Positions 62,791-64,000 of a stretch of DNA of 64,000 nt are shown here, in pieces. Positions within the stretch are counted from its first letter, which is position 1; the number at the start of each line of letters is the position of its first letter. A program made the translations under genes and the position numbers. The stretch is from Folioceros fuciformis (lineage: Eukaryota > Anthocerotophyta > Anthocerotopsida > Anthocerotales). A model generated the notes under the pieces. The model saw nothing but the letters and a program-made list of their open reading frames with translations, had not been told where the DNA came from and searched no databases. Where the stretch lies: NCBI GenBank assembly GCA_049999805.1, contig JBNGIO010006046.1:1-64000 (forward strand), written 5' to 3'.

Positions 62791-63060
62791 TGAACCAGGC
62801 AAGCATAGATCAAGATAACAAGACATGACAAACTGTTCTAGAGGTTCTCATAGTCTTTTATAAGGCATCTCTCCTCTCACCTCCAGGTAGTTATTAATTA
62901 AGTAATTTGGATTAGTATGTCATTGGGTTCCACTAGAGTCTAAGCAATGAGCAAGGGGCAGGTGCCCCTTGTGGATCTAATGCTAATCAGATATACTTGC
63001 CTTAGTCCCTAAGGCAGCAAATCGTAGAGGAGTTGTGGTCCTTACAACTAGAGCAAGCTG

Positions 63061-64000
63061 TCATAATCCGATATTTTCTTCACGAAAAAAAACGAGTGAG
63101 GAAGACCATACCACACCCCACTGATTCGAGAGCCATGGTTGGGCTAAAGCCTCATCTAGTCCAAATAAGGCAGTTTGCTTTGCGAATAAGAAATTTTTCA
63201 TAGAGAAGAGCCACCATAACCACGTGCCCACTTCTCGCCAAACACCTTGCTCAAAGTTGCATTGAAAGAACAAGTGTTGGCTTTTGTTAGGGGCACCCAG
63301 TGCTTCACATTGTGCACCGTTCCTCCCCCGTAGCCACTAACAGTCTGTCCCAACGGTTGGCGTTAGGCAAGCACGCTTGGAAATTACTCGAGGGATAAAA
63401 TCTTGCTCCAAAGACCTCTAAAACCTTGTGGAGGAATACCAAGCACATCGTCCCTATTAAGGGTCTTTGCCACAATGAGGAAGGCTTTAACCTCTAGGTA
63501 GTTGCTCTAAATTGAGGCTAAAAGTGGCGAACAATCCTTGGTATCTAGTAAGGGCTTATCGGCTAGAATGTTGTCCATCAACCTCCGTCCTTGAATTTGA
63601 TCCAAGTGCTAGGTTAACTAGCTTTACCAAGAGTATCTGGTTGGATTTGTAGCCTTTAGAACCCATTCCGCATGTAAAGTTTCTTGGGGTCCACTAGTCC
63701 CACACTGCCCAACTACTTGGACTAAATAATATGCTGCCATGCCACCTTATGAAATGAGAAGAGGACTCCATAAGAAGTGAGTCACAATTTGTTGCAATCT
63801 CCTCAAATCTGCCTTACTAGGAGCCCATAGGAAGAGACAATACCATCAAGAAGCAGTCAATATGTGGTTTATCACTACAATCTTCTAGTAGTAACTTGAA
63901 GGTCAGATCCCTAGTAGTTGGGGTACTTTCCCCACAAGCTCCATTCCTATTGCTGTAGCCAATTTTACCAAGTCAGCTTTTAATTGTACAGGTACTTGTC
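63061..64000 (-). mobile_element. L1-type LINE RT/zf-RVT remnant, continues past the window
   Basis: Reading minus from the window end, broken frames give text typical of the end of plant LINE ORF2: VVINHILTAS then WYCLFLWAPSKADLRRLQQI and VTHFLWSPLL near 63750-63890 (post-RT region), then HLFFQCNFEQGVWREVGTWL with an upstream Cys, as in the zf-RVT domain (CxxC...H..F.QC.F...VW). Stops interrupt throughout. This is a different LINE type from the RNase H element at 35227-39571. Confidence 0.7.

Larger units (their letters stand above)
61441..63060. other. AT-rich repeat DNA with a 100-N gap
   Basis: No gene recognised. The 100-N gap at 62113-62212 sits inside a tandem array (separate entry). 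A second array is at 62555-62790. Confidence 0.55.

Overview
This is a piece of a land-plant nuclear genome. The evidence is spliced genes with short introns (about 60-330 bp), plant-only families (PLS-class pentatricopeptide repeat proteins, a PLATZ zinc-finger protein, a receptor-like kinase, an ARM-repeat protein), plant retrotransposons and AT-rich intergenic DNA full of minisatellites. The giant intronless PPR genes and a non-LTR element carrying an RNase H domain fit a seedless plant (bryophyte, lycophyte or fern) better than a flowering plant, but I cannot name the species.

Layout. 1-3.4 kb is repeats and unassigned sequence. 3.4-11.7 kb holds two convergent, intronless PPR genes (1228 and 1397 aa; 9 and 11 PLS modules). 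12.5-13.8 kb is a decayed copy of a receptor-like kinase whose intact copy lies at 18.4-20.9 kb; between them are a truncated Ty1/copia element and two minisatellite arrays. 21.8-23.6 kb is a 1.8-kb terminal-inverted-repeat element flanked by a 16-bp direct repeat. A PLATZ gene (24.8-25.6 kb) and tandem-repeat DNA follow. A PPR pseudogene and a third PPR gene (925 aa, 6 modules) occupy 28.1-31.6 kb. An ARM-repeat gene is at 32.7-34.4 kb.

35.2-39.6 kb is a nearly full-length but stop-ridden non-LTR retrotransposon (zinc-knuckle ORF1, endonuclease, RT, RNase H, C-terminal zinc motif, short A-rich tandem tail). It sits against the 3' end of a protein kinase gene that is also broken by two extra 37-bp repeat units. 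Conserved housekeeping genes then follow: PRMT5 (23 exons, 41.8-46.3 kb) convergent with the GPI-transamidase catalytic subunit GPI8/PIG-K (9 exons, 46.4-48.1 kb), and, after a small unknown gene and a 4.2-kb Mutator-like transposon (50.9-55.0 kb), a SNF2-RING ATPase of the Rad5/16-like FRG type (11 exons, 55.4-60.3 kb). The last 3.6 kb is AT-rich repeat DNA ending in an L1-type LINE remnant that runs out of the window.

The genes do not form a pathway. The themes are local duplication (three PPR genes plus one relic; two receptor kinase copies), tandem-repeat growth inside genes and transposons, and several transposon insertions. The most unusual items are the receptor kinase ectodomain (ricin-type beta-trefoil plus a DUF642-like galactose-binding fold), the PPR genes growing by near-identical PLS triplets and all ending just after E+, and the RNase H-bearing LINE that resembles fungal elements. 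Nine of ten N-gaps lie between copies of the same sequence, so array lengths in this assembly are not reliable. All coordinates, splice sites and homologies were read by eye; no database search was run.
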